This document shows positions 34,931 through 43,456 of a stretch of 64,000 nucleotides of DNA, piece by piece. This DNA comes from Verrucomicrobiia bacterium (GTDB taxonomy: Bacteria; Verrucomicrobiota; Verrucomicrobiia; Verrucomicrobiales; DEV007): positions 264,841 to 328,840 of the forward strand of contig JAUICH010000003.1 of NCBI GenBank assembly GCA_030427505.1, read 5' to 3'. A model generated the notes under the pieces. The model ran no database searches, was not told the origin of the DNA, and saw only the letters and a program-made list of their open reading frames with translations. Positions within the stretch are counted from its first letter, which is position 1; every line of letters starts with the position of its first letter. Both the position numbers and the translations under genes were made by a program.

Positions 34931-36778
34931 TCATCCATTTTTTGGTTTTACGCCGCCGTACCTGCTAAAGGTTGGCGCGGGCTGGATATGGTTCACGCCA
35001 CTAACGATCTTTTCAACTGGTAAGCTCCAGGGGAATGATTCGGGTATTTCCATGTTGGCTGGAAACTTTGCGGTAATTCCCTCCGGGTAGACCACCCAGT
35101 TGGCGGATCCGCGGGTATAGAAAACATAGGGCTCGCCCGGAGCTGTCAATTGCGGGCTGCGGTACGGCTTCCATGGCCCGGTTTGCCAGACATACCACCC
35201 GGCAAACAAGACCGTTACCGCCAACAGGACCCCAGCGCGATTTCTTTCTGCCGATGGAAGCCATTCCGGCAGCGACTCCAACCCCAGAGCCAACAGCCCA
35301 ATGACGACCGGCAAGGCAAAGATAAGGTAAAAAAAGAAGAGCACCAAGTGACCGAAAACCAAGTCGTAAAGATACATCAGTAGTGGCGCCGCCATGCTGG
35401 AGACCAGCAGCAGCCGCCCCCCGATGGAAGCAGTCCTCCACCAGCGCTTGGCTCCCAGGAGAGACAGGAACGGAATCGCCACAAACGTCAGCAAGAAGTA
35501 GATCGGCTCTCGTGGCACAAAATCCGTAAAAAACCGTGAAAGCCCCTCATGAACACTCGGTAATTCGCGAATGGCATTCACATCATCCAGGAAATTGGCG
35601 CCCGTCGCAAACTCAGTGTAGGTCGAAAATACCCACCCCAAGTCCAGGGGCGTGGACCACTGGGGAATGTCCTGGTTTTGCACCAACTGAACCAACGCTG
35701 GCAACGCCAGTTGCAAGTAGACGCCAAAGGTCACGAGACCGGTCACAGTGAACCGCGCCAGGTTCTCCCTGGCCTCTTGATCCCCCTGCTTCAACCATCT
35801 CCAACCCATCAGGGCCGCCAGCCCCACACTCAAGGAAATCACAAAGTAGAAACTTCCCACAAAGGCGTATGCCATCAACAGCAGAGAGAGACCCAAGCCA
35901 GCCCAGAAACGCCAGGAACGGCGACGCAAGGCCAGTAATGAAAAACTCATGGCCAGAACAGTGGCCAGCAATACCAGCGAATAGCCTCGCGCCTCAATGC
36001 CATACTCGGTGTGCAACGGGTGCAAGGCGGCTATGAGCGCCCCCACCCACGCGGCACGGGAAAATCCCAATAAGTGCAACCACCACCACAATGCCGCGAT
36101 GGAAAGCAAGCCTGTCAGATAGGTCGGGATGCGCAACGCCACTCTGCTAAAAGTCTGCTCGCCCGCCCCAGAGAGTCCTCGCCATGCCGCCAGGCTGGCT
36201 TTTGCCGTCACGCTGAGTGGAATGGGGTTGTTCCCTTTCTGATTGCCCCAGAACGTGTCCATCCAGGTCACGCGGTGAAACTCCGGCGCCTTTTCCTTGG
36301 CGCTGTATTCCAAATACCCGTGAATGGTCCACCTCAGAGAATCCTGTTCGTCCCGGAGGATGTAACGGTCCAATTGGGGAGCCCGAATCGCGGCGGCTGT
36401 CAGCAGGATCGCCAGCAGTGCCAACCAGGCCCCTCGCCCAGGAGAAGCTCCCACCCGCGCCCGGGGGTCTCCGCTGACACCACCCGCCCATTTCCACCAC
36501 CAGGGAGAGGTCAAGAGCAGCGCGCCCCAGAGAATGGCGTTTCCAATGCCCGCCCATAGGCCGAATATTCTCAGGTAATCCTCGGGTATCAGGTCCTGTC
36601 CGCGAAGGAGACGCTTTCCCGTTTGCCCTTCCCAGGGGTGATCCATGCGGACCAGAATCACAATAGCCACGAGCCAGATCGCGGCTCCCACGAGAACCAT
36701 GCGGCGGTAGGCTCTCATGCCGGCGGTCTGCCTGCTATCAACATCCCTCCGGAATAGAAAAGCCATGACCGGTTTCAA
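34931..36778 (-). CDS. multi-pass membrane glycosyltransferase (GT-C/GT39-like)
   Basis: A 615-residue membrane protein with about a dozen hydrophobic segments, starting with MVLVGAAIWLVAIVILV. It has the GT-C features: an acidic motif in the first luminal loop (DRYILRDEQDSLRW) and HPLHTEYGIEARGYSLVLLATVL, as found in dolichyl/undecaprenyl-phosphate-linked mannosyl- and arabinosyltransferases (ArnT-like). It probably transfers a sugar from a polyprenyl phosphate to protein or lipid in the envelope. The start may instead be ATG 36718, 20 codons in, just before the first membrane segment. Confidence 0.75.
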   Translation of the reverse strand: MKPVMAFLFRRDVDSRQTAGMRAYRRMVLVGAAIWLVAIVILVRMDHPWEGQTGKRLLRGQDLIPEDYLRIFGLWAGIGNAILWGALLLTSPWWWKWAGGVSGDPRARVGASPGRGAWLALLAILLTAAAIRAPQLDRYILRDEQDSLRWTIHGYLEYSAKEKAPEFHRVTWMDTFWGNQKGNNPIPLSVTAKASLAAWRGLSGAGEQTFSRVALRIPTYLTGLLSIAALWWWLHLLGFSRAAWVGALIAALHPLHTEYGIEARGYSLVLLATVLAMSFSLLALRRRSWRFWAGLGLSLLLMAYAFVGSFYFVISLSVGLAALMGWRWLKQGDQEARENLARFTVTGLVTFGVYLQLALPALVQLVQNQDIPQWSTPLDLGWVFSTYTEFATGANFLDDVNAIRELPSVHEGLSRFFTDFVPREPIYFLLTFVAIPFLSLLGAKRWWRTASIGGRLLLVSSMAAPLLMYLYDLVFGHLVLFFFYLIFALPVVIGLLALGLESLPEWLPSAERNRAGVLLAVTVLFAGWYVWQTGPWKPYRSPQLTAPGEPYVFYTRGSANWVVYPEGITAKFPANMEIPESFPWSLPVEKIVSGVNHIQPAPTFSRYGGVKPKNG

Positions 36779-36828
36779 GATGGGAATCTTTGAAATTCAG
36801 CACGCCCTGCCGTGGAAAGGTAGTAGCC

Positions 36829-36862
36829 CCGTAGAAACGCGCTGCCGATTTTGCTTCTACGG
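36829..36862. other. hairpin between the RHH gene and the glycosyltransferase
   Basis: CCGTAGAA (36829-36836) and TTCTACGG (36855-36862) form a perfect 8-bp stem over an 18-nt loop. It lies downstream of the minus-strand RHH gene and may end its transcript, though there is no clear T-run. Confidence 0.4.
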
Positions 36863-36925
36863 TAAAACTATCCGGCTGCAAGCCTTTTCCCGCCGCCGCG
36901 ATCACGGAAGGGTGAGTTCCTTGTT

Positions 36926-37429
36926 CTAGCTGGAAGGTGTGGATTCGCTCTTCAGCCGGACGCAAAGGATTTCGGCCATGCTGACCCGTTCCGCCTTTCG
37001 AAAGCCGCGAATGTGCCGCAAGAGTTCCCGTAGCATGTGCGCCTCATCCTTCAGAATTCCGGAGTCGTCCTCCAGCAGGTCCCGAAGGGCCAGTTCCAGA
37101 GCTTTGAAATCGTTTCCCGGCTCCATGGCCAGCAGGTGGCGAGCCGGGGCTATCTCTATGAAACTCAGGAAGGGAATCCGGCGCAATACCGACGAGGATT
37201 CCACCACCAATAGTCCCGTTTCCTTCGCCACCCGGACAATCTCCACGGGGCTCCTGACCTGTTTCTCTTCCGTGCCCAGAACCGCCTCGGTGGCTTTCAC
37301 GATGGCCCGTCCCCGGTCTTCATCGATTCGGCCAAGATCATCGAGAATCCGCTCCGGGAGCGTTAACGTGACAGGACGGCTCGGTTCGTTAAACTTGGGT
37401 GGACGTCCACCTGGGTTTCTTGAAGTCAT
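36926..37429 (-). CDS. hypothetical protein with ribbon-helix-helix-like N-terminus
   Basis: A 167-residue protein with a GGRPPKFNEPSRPVTLTLPERILDDLGRID... start; the strand PVTLTLPERILDDL followed by helical DRGRAIVKATEAVLG resembles a ribbon-helix-helix DNA-binding fold. The C-terminal part (KALELALRDLLEDDSGILKDEAHMLRELLRHIR) is predicted helical. It may be a transcriptional regulator, but the family is not recognised. The 106 bp between its start and the phosphodiesterase gene on the other strand could hold divergent promoters. Confidence 0.6.
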   Translation of the reverse strand: MTSRNPGGRPPKFNEPSRPVTLTLPERILDDLGRIDEDRGRAIVKATEAVLGTEEKQVRSPVEIVRVAKETGLLVVESSSVLRRIPFLSFIEIAPARHLLAMEPGNDFKALELALRDLLEDDSGILKDEAHMLRELLRHIRGFRKAERVSMAEILCVRLKSESTPSS

Positions 37430-37585
37430 AGGAGGACACAGGACAGGGCTCGTCTATTTTCGAACGGCCTGCTTGACCAATCATCCGAGCCACTTCGCCG
37501 CAATTTCTACGGGAAAACTTAATCTTGTTCCAGTTTGAACTTGGATTTCGATGCACTTTCTAAAATAAAGCTCCACGTTACAGAA

Positions 37586-38701
37586 ATGACGCATTACGCT
37601 TTTCGTTCACACTTAGGCATTTCCGTTCTGGCAATGGCCCTCGCTGCTCTTTTTCCGGCTGCCAGCCCTGCTCAACCGCCGAAAGACGCCACGGGCAAGC
37701 CCTCTAAAGATCCATCTCCGGTTCGCGTTATCCTCATTAGCTGCGATGGCACCCGCCCGGACGCCATCACAACTCTCGGAGAAGAAAAGGTCCCTTCCTT
37801 TTACCGGCTGCGGAAGGAAGGCGCGTTCACGGACAACGCTCGCACGGACTATCACTACACCGTCACGCTTCCGAATCACACCTGCATGGTGACGAGCCGG
37901 GGAGTGACGGGGAAACAGGGGCACCACTGGATCAAGAACTCCGATCCCAAGCTGGGCGAGACGCTGCACAGCAATAACAAGTCCTATGTCTCAAGCATGT
38001 TTGAGGTGGCGCACGACTACGGACTGCGCACCGCCCTGTTTGCCAGCAAGTCCAAGTTCTCCCTTTACGACGTCAGCTATGACAGCCGCAGCGGCGCCGC
38101 GGACAACATTGGAGAAGACAATGGCCGGGATAAGCTGGATTTCTATCAGGCCAATCCGGATACGGCCGTGCTGATGGACGCCATGATCGAAGAAATGGGG
38201 AAACACCCTTTCGACCTGATGATGCTGCACCTGCGGAACCCGGACTCCGCGGGCCACGCCAGCGGATGGGACCTGACTCCCGGCAGCGACTACCTGAACG
38301 CCGTGGCGGCACTGGATCCGCTGTTGGGGAAACTGTTAACGGCGGTAGAAACTCTGCCCGCCTACAAAGGGAACACCTACCTGGTCTTGACCGCCGATCA
38401 CGGCGGTTGGCTCGATACCAAGGGCCATGGCGAATTCGATCAGCCTGACAATTTCACCATTCCTTTTTATGTCTGGGGTCCGGGAGTAAAGCCCGGGGGC
38501 GATCTTTATGCCATGAACCCGGAAACCCGGAAAGCGCCGGGCAAGGAGAACCCGACCTACGGCGCCGCGACGCAACCCATTCGCAATGGAGATGCCGGAA
38601 ATCTCCTGCTGAAACTTCTCGGCCTCCCCGCCATTCCTGGTTCCACGATCAATTCACAACAGGACCTGGTGGTGACCGCACCCGTCCTTTCGGCCCCATA
38701 A
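37586..38701 (+). CDS. secreted alkaline phosphatase-superfamily protein (type I phosphodiesterase/nucleotide pyrophosphatase)
   Basis: An exported hydrolase of 371 residues. A signal peptide (LGISVLAMALAALFPAASPAQ) precedes the metal-binding start VRVILISCDGTRPDAITTL. The nucleophile Thr is in the motif VTLPNHTCMVTSRG, typical of nucleotide pyrophosphatases/phosphodiesterases. Later metal-binding motifs are RNPDSAGHASGWD and TADHGGW with H in TKGHGEF. The chosen ATG 37586 (MTHYAFRSH) gives a normal signal; the longer frame starts at a TTG. It probably cleaves phosphodiesters outside the cytoplasm. Target unknown. Confidence 0.85.
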   Translation: MTHYAFRSHLGISVLAMALAALFPAASPAQPPKDATGKPSKDPSPVRVILISCDGTRPDAITTLGEEKVPSFYRLRKEGAFTDNARTDYHYTVTLPNHTCMVTSRGVTGKQGHHWIKNSDPKLGETLHSNNKSYVSSMFEVAHDYGLRTALFASKSKFSLYDVSYDSRSGAADNIGEDNGRDKLDFYQANPDTAVLMDAMIEEMGKHPFDLMMLHLRNPDSAGHASGWDLTPGSDYLNAVAALDPLLGKLLTAVETLPAYKGNTYLVLTADHGGWLDTKGHGEFDQPDNFTIPFYVWGPGVKPGGDLYAMNPETRKAPGKENPTYGAATQPIRNGDAGNLLLKLLGLPAIPGSTINSQQDLVVTAPVLSAP

Positions 38702-38782
38702 GGCGTAGGGATTCGCCTTTGGCATTACCCTTCCGTTGCTTGCTTGCCCGCTGGCACTCCCCATGCTTTGGCATACACCAGC

Positions 38783-40216
38783 ATGGCAAACGAGCATATG
38801 GCAGAAACGACCAACGAATCCGGCGCTACCAAGGGAAACCCTTTCCTGAAGAAATTCTGGAAGGCAGCTCCCATTGGTCTGGCTGCCCTCATCCTGGTGG
38901 TGGGGCTCAGCGGAGGACTGGCCGGTCTGGGCATGCCGGCACCAGCCCAGGCGTCTTTGACCATCCTTCTGATTGCCACGGTTCTCTGGGTCACGGAAGC
39001 GCTGCCGCTTTTCGTCACCAGCTTCATCGTCCTCTTTCTGTCCGTGGTCTGGCTGCCGCCAAGTCTGGCGGCCACGGAACATCCGGCGTCCGCTTCCACT
39101 TTTCTCGCCCCGTTTTTCTCGGACATTGTGCTTCTCTTCCTGGGTGGGTTCACCCTTTCCGCCGCGCTTCACCGCTACCATCTGGACAGGCGGATGGCTC
39201 AGTGGCTGATCCGCCGCACCGGCACCTCGGTGCCCCGCCTGATGGCTGGGGTCATGCTGGGCACGGCCTTTCTTTCCATGTGGCTGAGCAACACGGCCAC
39301 CTCCGCCATGATGCTGGCCCTGGTGTTTCCCGTGCTGGAAGGGCTGCCGCCTGGAACGTCCGCCCGAAAGGCTCTGATCCTTTGCGTGCCCATCGCCGCC
39401 AATATTGGGGGAATCGGGACGCCCATCGGCACGCCGCCAAACGCCATTGCGCTGCAGTATCTTCAAAAGATCGGTCACGCGCCGTCCTTTGTGCAGTGGA
39501 TCACCATCGGCGTGCCCATGGTGGTGATCTTGCTGGTCCTGGCCTGGGGACTTCTCCTGGTGGTGTTCAAGGCCAAGGGCTCGCTCGAAATCAAAACGGA
39601 CATGGAGAAACAAGACAAATACGACCGGGGCATGATCATCGTACTGGTGGGAAGCGCGGTAACCGCCCTGGGTTGGGTCACTTCGGAATGGCACGGACTC
39701 TCCGCCGGTACGGTGGCTCTCATCCCGATCATCTTGTTCTTCGGCGCCCGGATGCTGGACCTGCGGGACTTCAAGAACCTTTCCTGGGACGTGCTGATCG
39801 TCATGGGTGGCGGGCTTTGCCTGGGCGCGGTCATCTCCGTCAGCGGCCTGGCGGGATGGATCGTGGACCAGTTGCCCGTCCAGGGCGCGAGCCTCTACGC
39901 CATCATGATCGTCTTCGCGATTGCCGCGACCACCATGTCCTGCCTGATGAGCCACACGGCCACGGCCAACCTGATCATGCCCATTGTGCTGGGACTCAGC
40001 ATTACGCCTCTGACACCCGTGCTGCTGGCGGTGGCCTTCAGTTGTTCCACCGCCATGGCACTGCCCATCTCCACGCCGCCGAACGCCATGGCCTTCAGCT
40101 TTGGGGAACTGACGGTGGCGGACATGATGAAAGCCGGCCTCGTCATGACCCTTGCCGGGATCATTTTGACGCTGACAGCGGGCTATTGGTGGTGGCAGAT
40201 TGTGGGATTGTTTTGA
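38783..40216 (+). CDS. DASS/SLC13-family anion:sodium symporter
   Basis: Multi-pass transporter of 477 residues for di/tricarboxylates, sulfate or related anions. Both signature motifs of the divalent anion:Na+ symporter family are present: SNTATSAMMLALVFPVLEG and GGIGTPIGTPPNAIAL in the first half, SHTATANLIMPIVLG and ALPISTPPNAMAFSFGEL in the second, forming the two substrate/sodium-binding SNT repeats. About 12 membrane segments are evident. I chose ATG 38783 (MANEHMAETTNES) over the TTG-initiated longer frame. It follows the phosphodiesterase gene by 81 bp. Sulfate would suit the sulfatases further right, but this is speculation. Confidence 0.87.
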   Translation: MANEHMAETTNESGATKGNPFLKKFWKAAPIGLAALILVVGLSGGLAGLGMPAPAQASLTILLIATVLWVTEALPLFVTSFIVLFLSVVWLPPSLAATEHPASASTFLAPFFSDIVLLFLGGFTLSAALHRYHLDRRMAQWLIRRTGTSVPRLMAGVMLGTAFLSMWLSNTATSAMMLALVFPVLEGLPPGTSARKALILCVPIAANIGGIGTPIGTPPNAIALQYLQKIGHAPSFVQWITIGVPMVVILLVLAWGLLLVVFKAKGSLEIKTDMEKQDKYDRGMIIVLVGSAVTALGWVTSEWHGLSAGTVALIPIILFFGARMLDLRDFKNLSWDVLIVMGGGLCLGAVISVSGLAGWIVDQLPVQGASLYAIMIVFAIAATTMSCLMSHTATANLIMPIVLGLSITPLTPVLLAVAFSCSTAMALPISTPPNAMAFSFGELTVADMMKAGLVMTLAGIILTLTAGYWWWQIVGLF

Positions 40217-40266
40217 TGCCAGTCCCGCCAGCTTCCCTCAATTCCCCCCTCCTTTCATAGAGACTC

Positions 40267-40578
40267 ATGGAAATTCACCGCCAGACCTGCCAAAGCTGCC
40301 ACTCCCGGGAGATGCAGAATATCCTCGTCCGGGAACCGGGCGTCCCCTCCACGGTTTACGCCCGTTGCGCGAAGTGTGGCGAACTGGTGGCGCTCTACCG
40401 CCTGAGCGACTACTACCATCACGGTAAGGACCTCGAGTCCTATCTCCGTTCCCACGGCGTCAGCAGCGGGGAAAGCGGACGAGATATCCTGGCGGACTTT
40501 CAGCGGACTCAGAAAGAAGCGGAGGAAGGCTTCCAACGAGTCCTGGAGTTTTTCGAAATGCCTAAAGAAGAGTCTTAG
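40267..40578 (+). CDS. hypothetical zinc-ribbon protein
   Basis: A 103-residue cytosolic protein with two Cys pairs, CQSC (residues 8-11) and CAKC, 20 or so residues apart: a zinc ribbon. The rest is polar and helical (HHGKDLESYLRSHG ... EAEEGFQRVLEFFEMP). It is 50 bp downstream of the transporter gene and may be co-transcribed. The stop codon TAG (40576-40578) lies at the start of the partial MITE-like repeat, so the C-terminal end may be element-derived. Function unknown. Confidence 0.7.
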   Translation: MEIHRQTCQSCHSREMQNILVREPGVPSTVYARCAKCGELVALYRLSDYYHHGKDLESYLRSHGVSSGESGRDILADFQRTQKEAEEGFQRVLEFFEMPKEES

Positions 40579-40690
40579 GGTGTATGGACAAATTCCCGAA
40601 CCGCCCGGCATGGATGCGGAAAGGTAATCAAATTAGCGCCGCAAGCGGCGAATTTTCAATAGGCGCGGCCCATTTTACGCCGGGCTACCG
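40577..40690. repeat. partial second copy of the MITE-like element
   Basis: Matches the left part of the element at 8517: AGGGTGTATGGACAAATTCCCGAAC at the end, the same CGCCGC-AA-GCGGCG hairpin and the GCGCGGCCCATTTT segment. The alignment runs to about 40690 and then stops, so the right terminal repeat is missing. It lies between two converging genes and supplies or overlaps both stop codons. Confidence 0.7.
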
Positions 40691-42127
40691 AACTTCCCGG
40701 GCACCCGCCAGGGCGGGATCGTCCAGATCCAGCCGATAAAGAATCTGGTTGTAGTCGTAGCGGGGTGTCTTGGTGGGGCTACTGGAAAAGAGCTGGGTAT
40801 AGGTACCCTCAAACAGCAAGACTGGCGAGTCCGCCGGGGTAAACTCTGGGTGCAAGCGGGGATTGTAGAAGGTGTATTGTTGGTGTGTCAGGACTTTGAC
40901 CGCCTTTCCCCATGGGCCCAGAGGCGAGTCCGCCTCGGCGTACCACAGCTCGCCAAACGCGGACGGTTTCCCAAAGCGCTGCATGAAGACGGTAACCCAT
41001 TTCTTACGGTAGGCGTTCCAGGCAATGGAGCCGCTGTGCGGTTTCACCTCGGAACCGTCCTCCGCCGAGAGCAGCGTTTCCTGAGACGTTAACGGTTCCC
41101 AGGTTTTCGGATCTTCCCAGGCTTCAAAGCTGGCTGGTATCTTCAAGACCGGTAGCGGGTCGCCAAACAACACGCACTCTTGGCCGTTTTCGTCCGTCCA
41201 AAAAGCAGGATGACCTTTGGGCGCGAGCGGTGCTTCCGGCCGGTCCTCCGATTTTTTCCACAGGATCTGGTGACGTTCGAAGTTCTCTGTTTCGTCATTC
41301 CACACGCAAAGACCAGTTTCGTAGGACTCCAGCGGCGGTTTGATTTTTGCGTAGTATCCCACCAGCCGTTGTTTCCCTGCCTTATCCGGCAGACTCACAT
41401 ACCCACTGACCCAGGTGGGACCGGGACCCGGCATCTGGGCCACGCCCCGGGGCCGGCCCTCTTCGTCGCGGAAGTAGTTCAGCTTCAGCTTCACGGGCGG
41501 CTCGAATGTTTCCAGTGGCTGAAGGGCTGAGGTCGCGCTGGTCATGTGAAAAATGCCCAACGGATAGCGGGGCAGATTGGTATCGCCCCAGGCCCAGAAC
41601 ATCTTTCCTTTGTGAACCGCCGTCTGAACGCTGTCGGAACCAAAGGTGCCGCTTTCCTCCCAGTCCAGGTGTTCACCCAGTTTCTGGCTCTCTGAAAACA
41701 GTCCCCCACCCGTCAGGCGGCCCAGCCGCTTCGCCACAATGGTCCGGTCCACCTCGATCTCCAACGCGCCCCCTGGCTCGGGCGTCAGCCGGACGCCCCG
41801 ATATCCAAATCCATCCGCTTTCACTTCATAGCCATCGCTGCGGATATGGAACCAGGATTCGCGTCCCAACAGTTCGGGTAGATCGATCGCCACCACTCCG
41901 GCGTTGTCGGTAACGAAACAGACCTCGTGGGTGGTGCGCAGCTCCACCAGCGGCACGGGCCAGCCGGAATTCGATTCCTTCACGACGATCTTGCAGGGCT
42001 CCAGGGCAGAGGCGACGGAGAGCCAACTCGCGGCCAAGCCCAGTACCAAGACCGCGATGCTAACGTGATTTCTAAGCTGTAAACCTGGCGGGCCGTCCAG
42101 GAGGCTGGTATTCGGTCGAGGGTTCAT
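40685..42127 (-). CDS. secreted protein, probable five-bladed beta-propeller
   Basis: A 480-residue exported protein. A signal peptide (NHVSIAVLVLGLAASWLSVASA) is followed by a domain of about 100 residues with a carboxypeptidase-regulatory-like start, SGWPVPLVELRTTHEVCFVTDNAG. The main domain carries propeller-blade motifs (GKMFWAWGDTNL, HSGSIAWNAYRKKWVTVFMQ, FGELWYAEADSPLGPWGKAV), as in DUF4185 and glycoside hydrolase 43-like proteins. No catalytic residues assigned. ATG 42127 is chosen because it precedes the signal peptide; the longest frame adds 20 residues. The last codons and stop lie inside the partial repeat. Confidence 0.7.
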   Translation of the reverse strand: MNPRPNTSLLDGPPGLQLRNHVSIAVLVLGLAASWLSVASALEPCKIVVKESNSGWPVPLVELRTTHEVCFVTDNAGVVAIDLPELLGRESWFHIRSDGYEVKADGFGYRGVRLTPEPGGALEIEVDRTIVAKRLGRLTGGGLFSESQKLGEHLDWEESGTFGSDSVQTAVHKGKMFWAWGDTNLPRYPLGIFHMTSATSALQPLETFEPPVKLKLNYFRDEEGRPRGVAQMPGPGPTWVSGYVSLPDKAGKQRLVGYYAKIKPPLESYETGLCVWNDETENFERHQILWKKSEDRPEAPLAPKGHPAFWTDENGQECVLFGDPLPVLKIPASFEAWEDPKTWEPLTSQETLLSAEDGSEVKPHSGSIAWNAYRKKWVTVFMQRFGKPSAFGELWYAEADSPLGPWGKAVKVLTHQQYTFYNPRLHPEFTPADSPVLLFEGTYTQLFSSSPTKTPRYDYNQILYRLDLDDPALAGAREVR

Positions 42128-42211
42128 GAGGGTGAATAGCAGATTGAAACGCTGCTTCACGCTTACCAGAAATTCTGGCTGTTCCACCAGCGTGAACCGC
42201 CTCGGCGCGGA

Positions 42212-42922
42212 CTATCGTTGGAAAGAAATCAGGTGATGAAACCCGCTCGCGTCCGACCACCGGGTCTCCCCGGCTTGAAAACCCGCGTCCGCCGCCATGG
42301 AAAGCAGCGTGGCGATTTCTTCCGGGTAGTCGCATTCGGAGATATGGGTGTCGATCAACGCCATCTCCCGCTCCGTCATTTCCGTCCAGTTGCGATGAAT
42401 CCAGTCCAGATAGAGGGCAATGGATTCCTCCCGCTGCTTGCCGGGACGGAGGACGACATCGGTCATTAGGAGGCAGCCTCCGTCCGCCAGGCGTTTCCGG
42501 GCGTGCTGAAAGAAGTCCCGCTTTTCCTCGTGGGAGAGATGGTGCACCGCATAGCCCGCGTAGATAACCTCATAACTGTGATCTGCGTTTCGAACGAAGT
42601 CCAGCAGGTGTTCGTGGTGGAGGGTCACTTCGGCGCCGCAGTTTTCGAGATTCTTTTCCGCGATGCCCAAGACGGGACCGGTGATGTCCGCCCCGTGATA
42701 AACGTCATGAGGACAGTGTTTCAGCAACTGGGCCGCCATTCCGGCGTCTCCGCAGCCCAGCTCCAGGAAACGTCCTCCCGCGGGGCGGTCCTTCACCGCG
42801 TCGAGCAAGGCCTGGAAGACCTCCTCGTGCGCCATGTAGCCCAGGGACACCACTTTCTCGTAAATGGCCCACTGCTCAAAAAACGCCGCGATTTCCGCGC
42901 TCTCCGCTTTCGTCTTCACCAT
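42212..42922 (-). CDS. class I SAM-dependent methyltransferase
   Basis: A 236-residue methyltransferase with the SAM-binding motif RFLELGCGDAGMAAQLL, followed by VYHGADITGPVLGIAEKN and the post-I segment YEVIYAGYAVHHLSHEEKRDFFQHARKRLADGG. These are typical motif I, II and III positions of the class I fold. I chose ATG 42922 (MVKTKAESAEIAAFF); the frame stays open 144 codons further upstream, but that part is repeat-like sequence with Gly/Pro/Arg-rich translation. Substrate unknown. Confidence 0.82.
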   Translation of the reverse strand: MVKTKAESAEIAAFFEQWAIYEKVVSLGYMAHEEVFQALLDAVKDRPAGGRFLELGCGDAGMAAQLLKHCPHDVYHGADITGPVLGIAEKNLENCGAEVTLHHEHLLDFVRNADHSYEVIYAGYAVHHLSHEEKRDFFQHARKRLADGGCLLMTDVVLRPGKQREESIALYLDWIHRNWTEMTEREMALIDTHISECDYPEEIATLLSMAADAGFQAGETRWSDASGFHHLISFQR

Positions 42923-43456
42923 TGGGACTGAAGCACCGCCGGAAGCGGATGCAATGGCGCCCGGTGTTTTTGTGGAAGGCGGCGTCTTTCCCCATTGCTC
43001 TCCCTGCCTGTCTCGCCCCTCCACCCGAGGCACGATTCCGGCGAAAGGCGGTCCTCGACCTCCGGGCGAGGAACTCGCGACCCGAGCCATCGACCAACTG
43101 CGGCGGCCCGGGTTGGTCCATACGCGAACACGACAGGCCCGCGCGTCGAAAAATTGATGTCCAAACAAGGATTTGATGCTTCCCGGCCCTGCTTCCGCGA
43201 ACGCGCTCGGAGATCGCTTTCCACCTTGTGCCAGAGGGGGCGCCGTCAGGCTTGAGGAGAAAGAGCCGCCATCCGCGCCCAACCGGAAGAAGATCTGGAT
43301 ATCGTATCCATCTCCGGTCGCCGCCTTTCTTCGAGGAGCCGCAGTGTCATCCACACCGAGGCTCGCCCTCCCTCAGCCCGAGACGCCCGGTTAGTTTCTA
43401 GAGATTCCCCCATCGCGCCATTGCCAAGACCGGGAAAAGCTGTTTAGCCTGCCCCG
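42923..43456. other. intergenic region containing a dispersed repeat
   Basis: About 530 bp between the methyltransferase and TctC-TctB genes. It contains a repeat shared with 63.4 kb (43050-43227). The rest shows no gene or clear terminator. All open frames are short, overlap each other on both strands and have repeat-like composition. Confidence 0.5.
43050..43227 (+). repeat. dispersed repeat, copy A
   Basis: Two blocks match the reverse complement of 63321-63509 in the same order and spacing (111 versus 124 bp apart): block 1 contains GGTCCTCGACCTCCGGGCGA then GGAACTCGCGA, block 2 contains GAACGCGCTCGGAGATC and TTCCACCTT. Both are non-coding. This suggests a decayed, roughly 190-bp interspersed repeat. 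Confidence 0.65.

Noticed and set aside
42923..43354. N-terminal extension of the methyltransferase
   Set aside because: The upstream codons lie in repeat sequence and translate into Arg/Gly/Pro-rich text without a family match.
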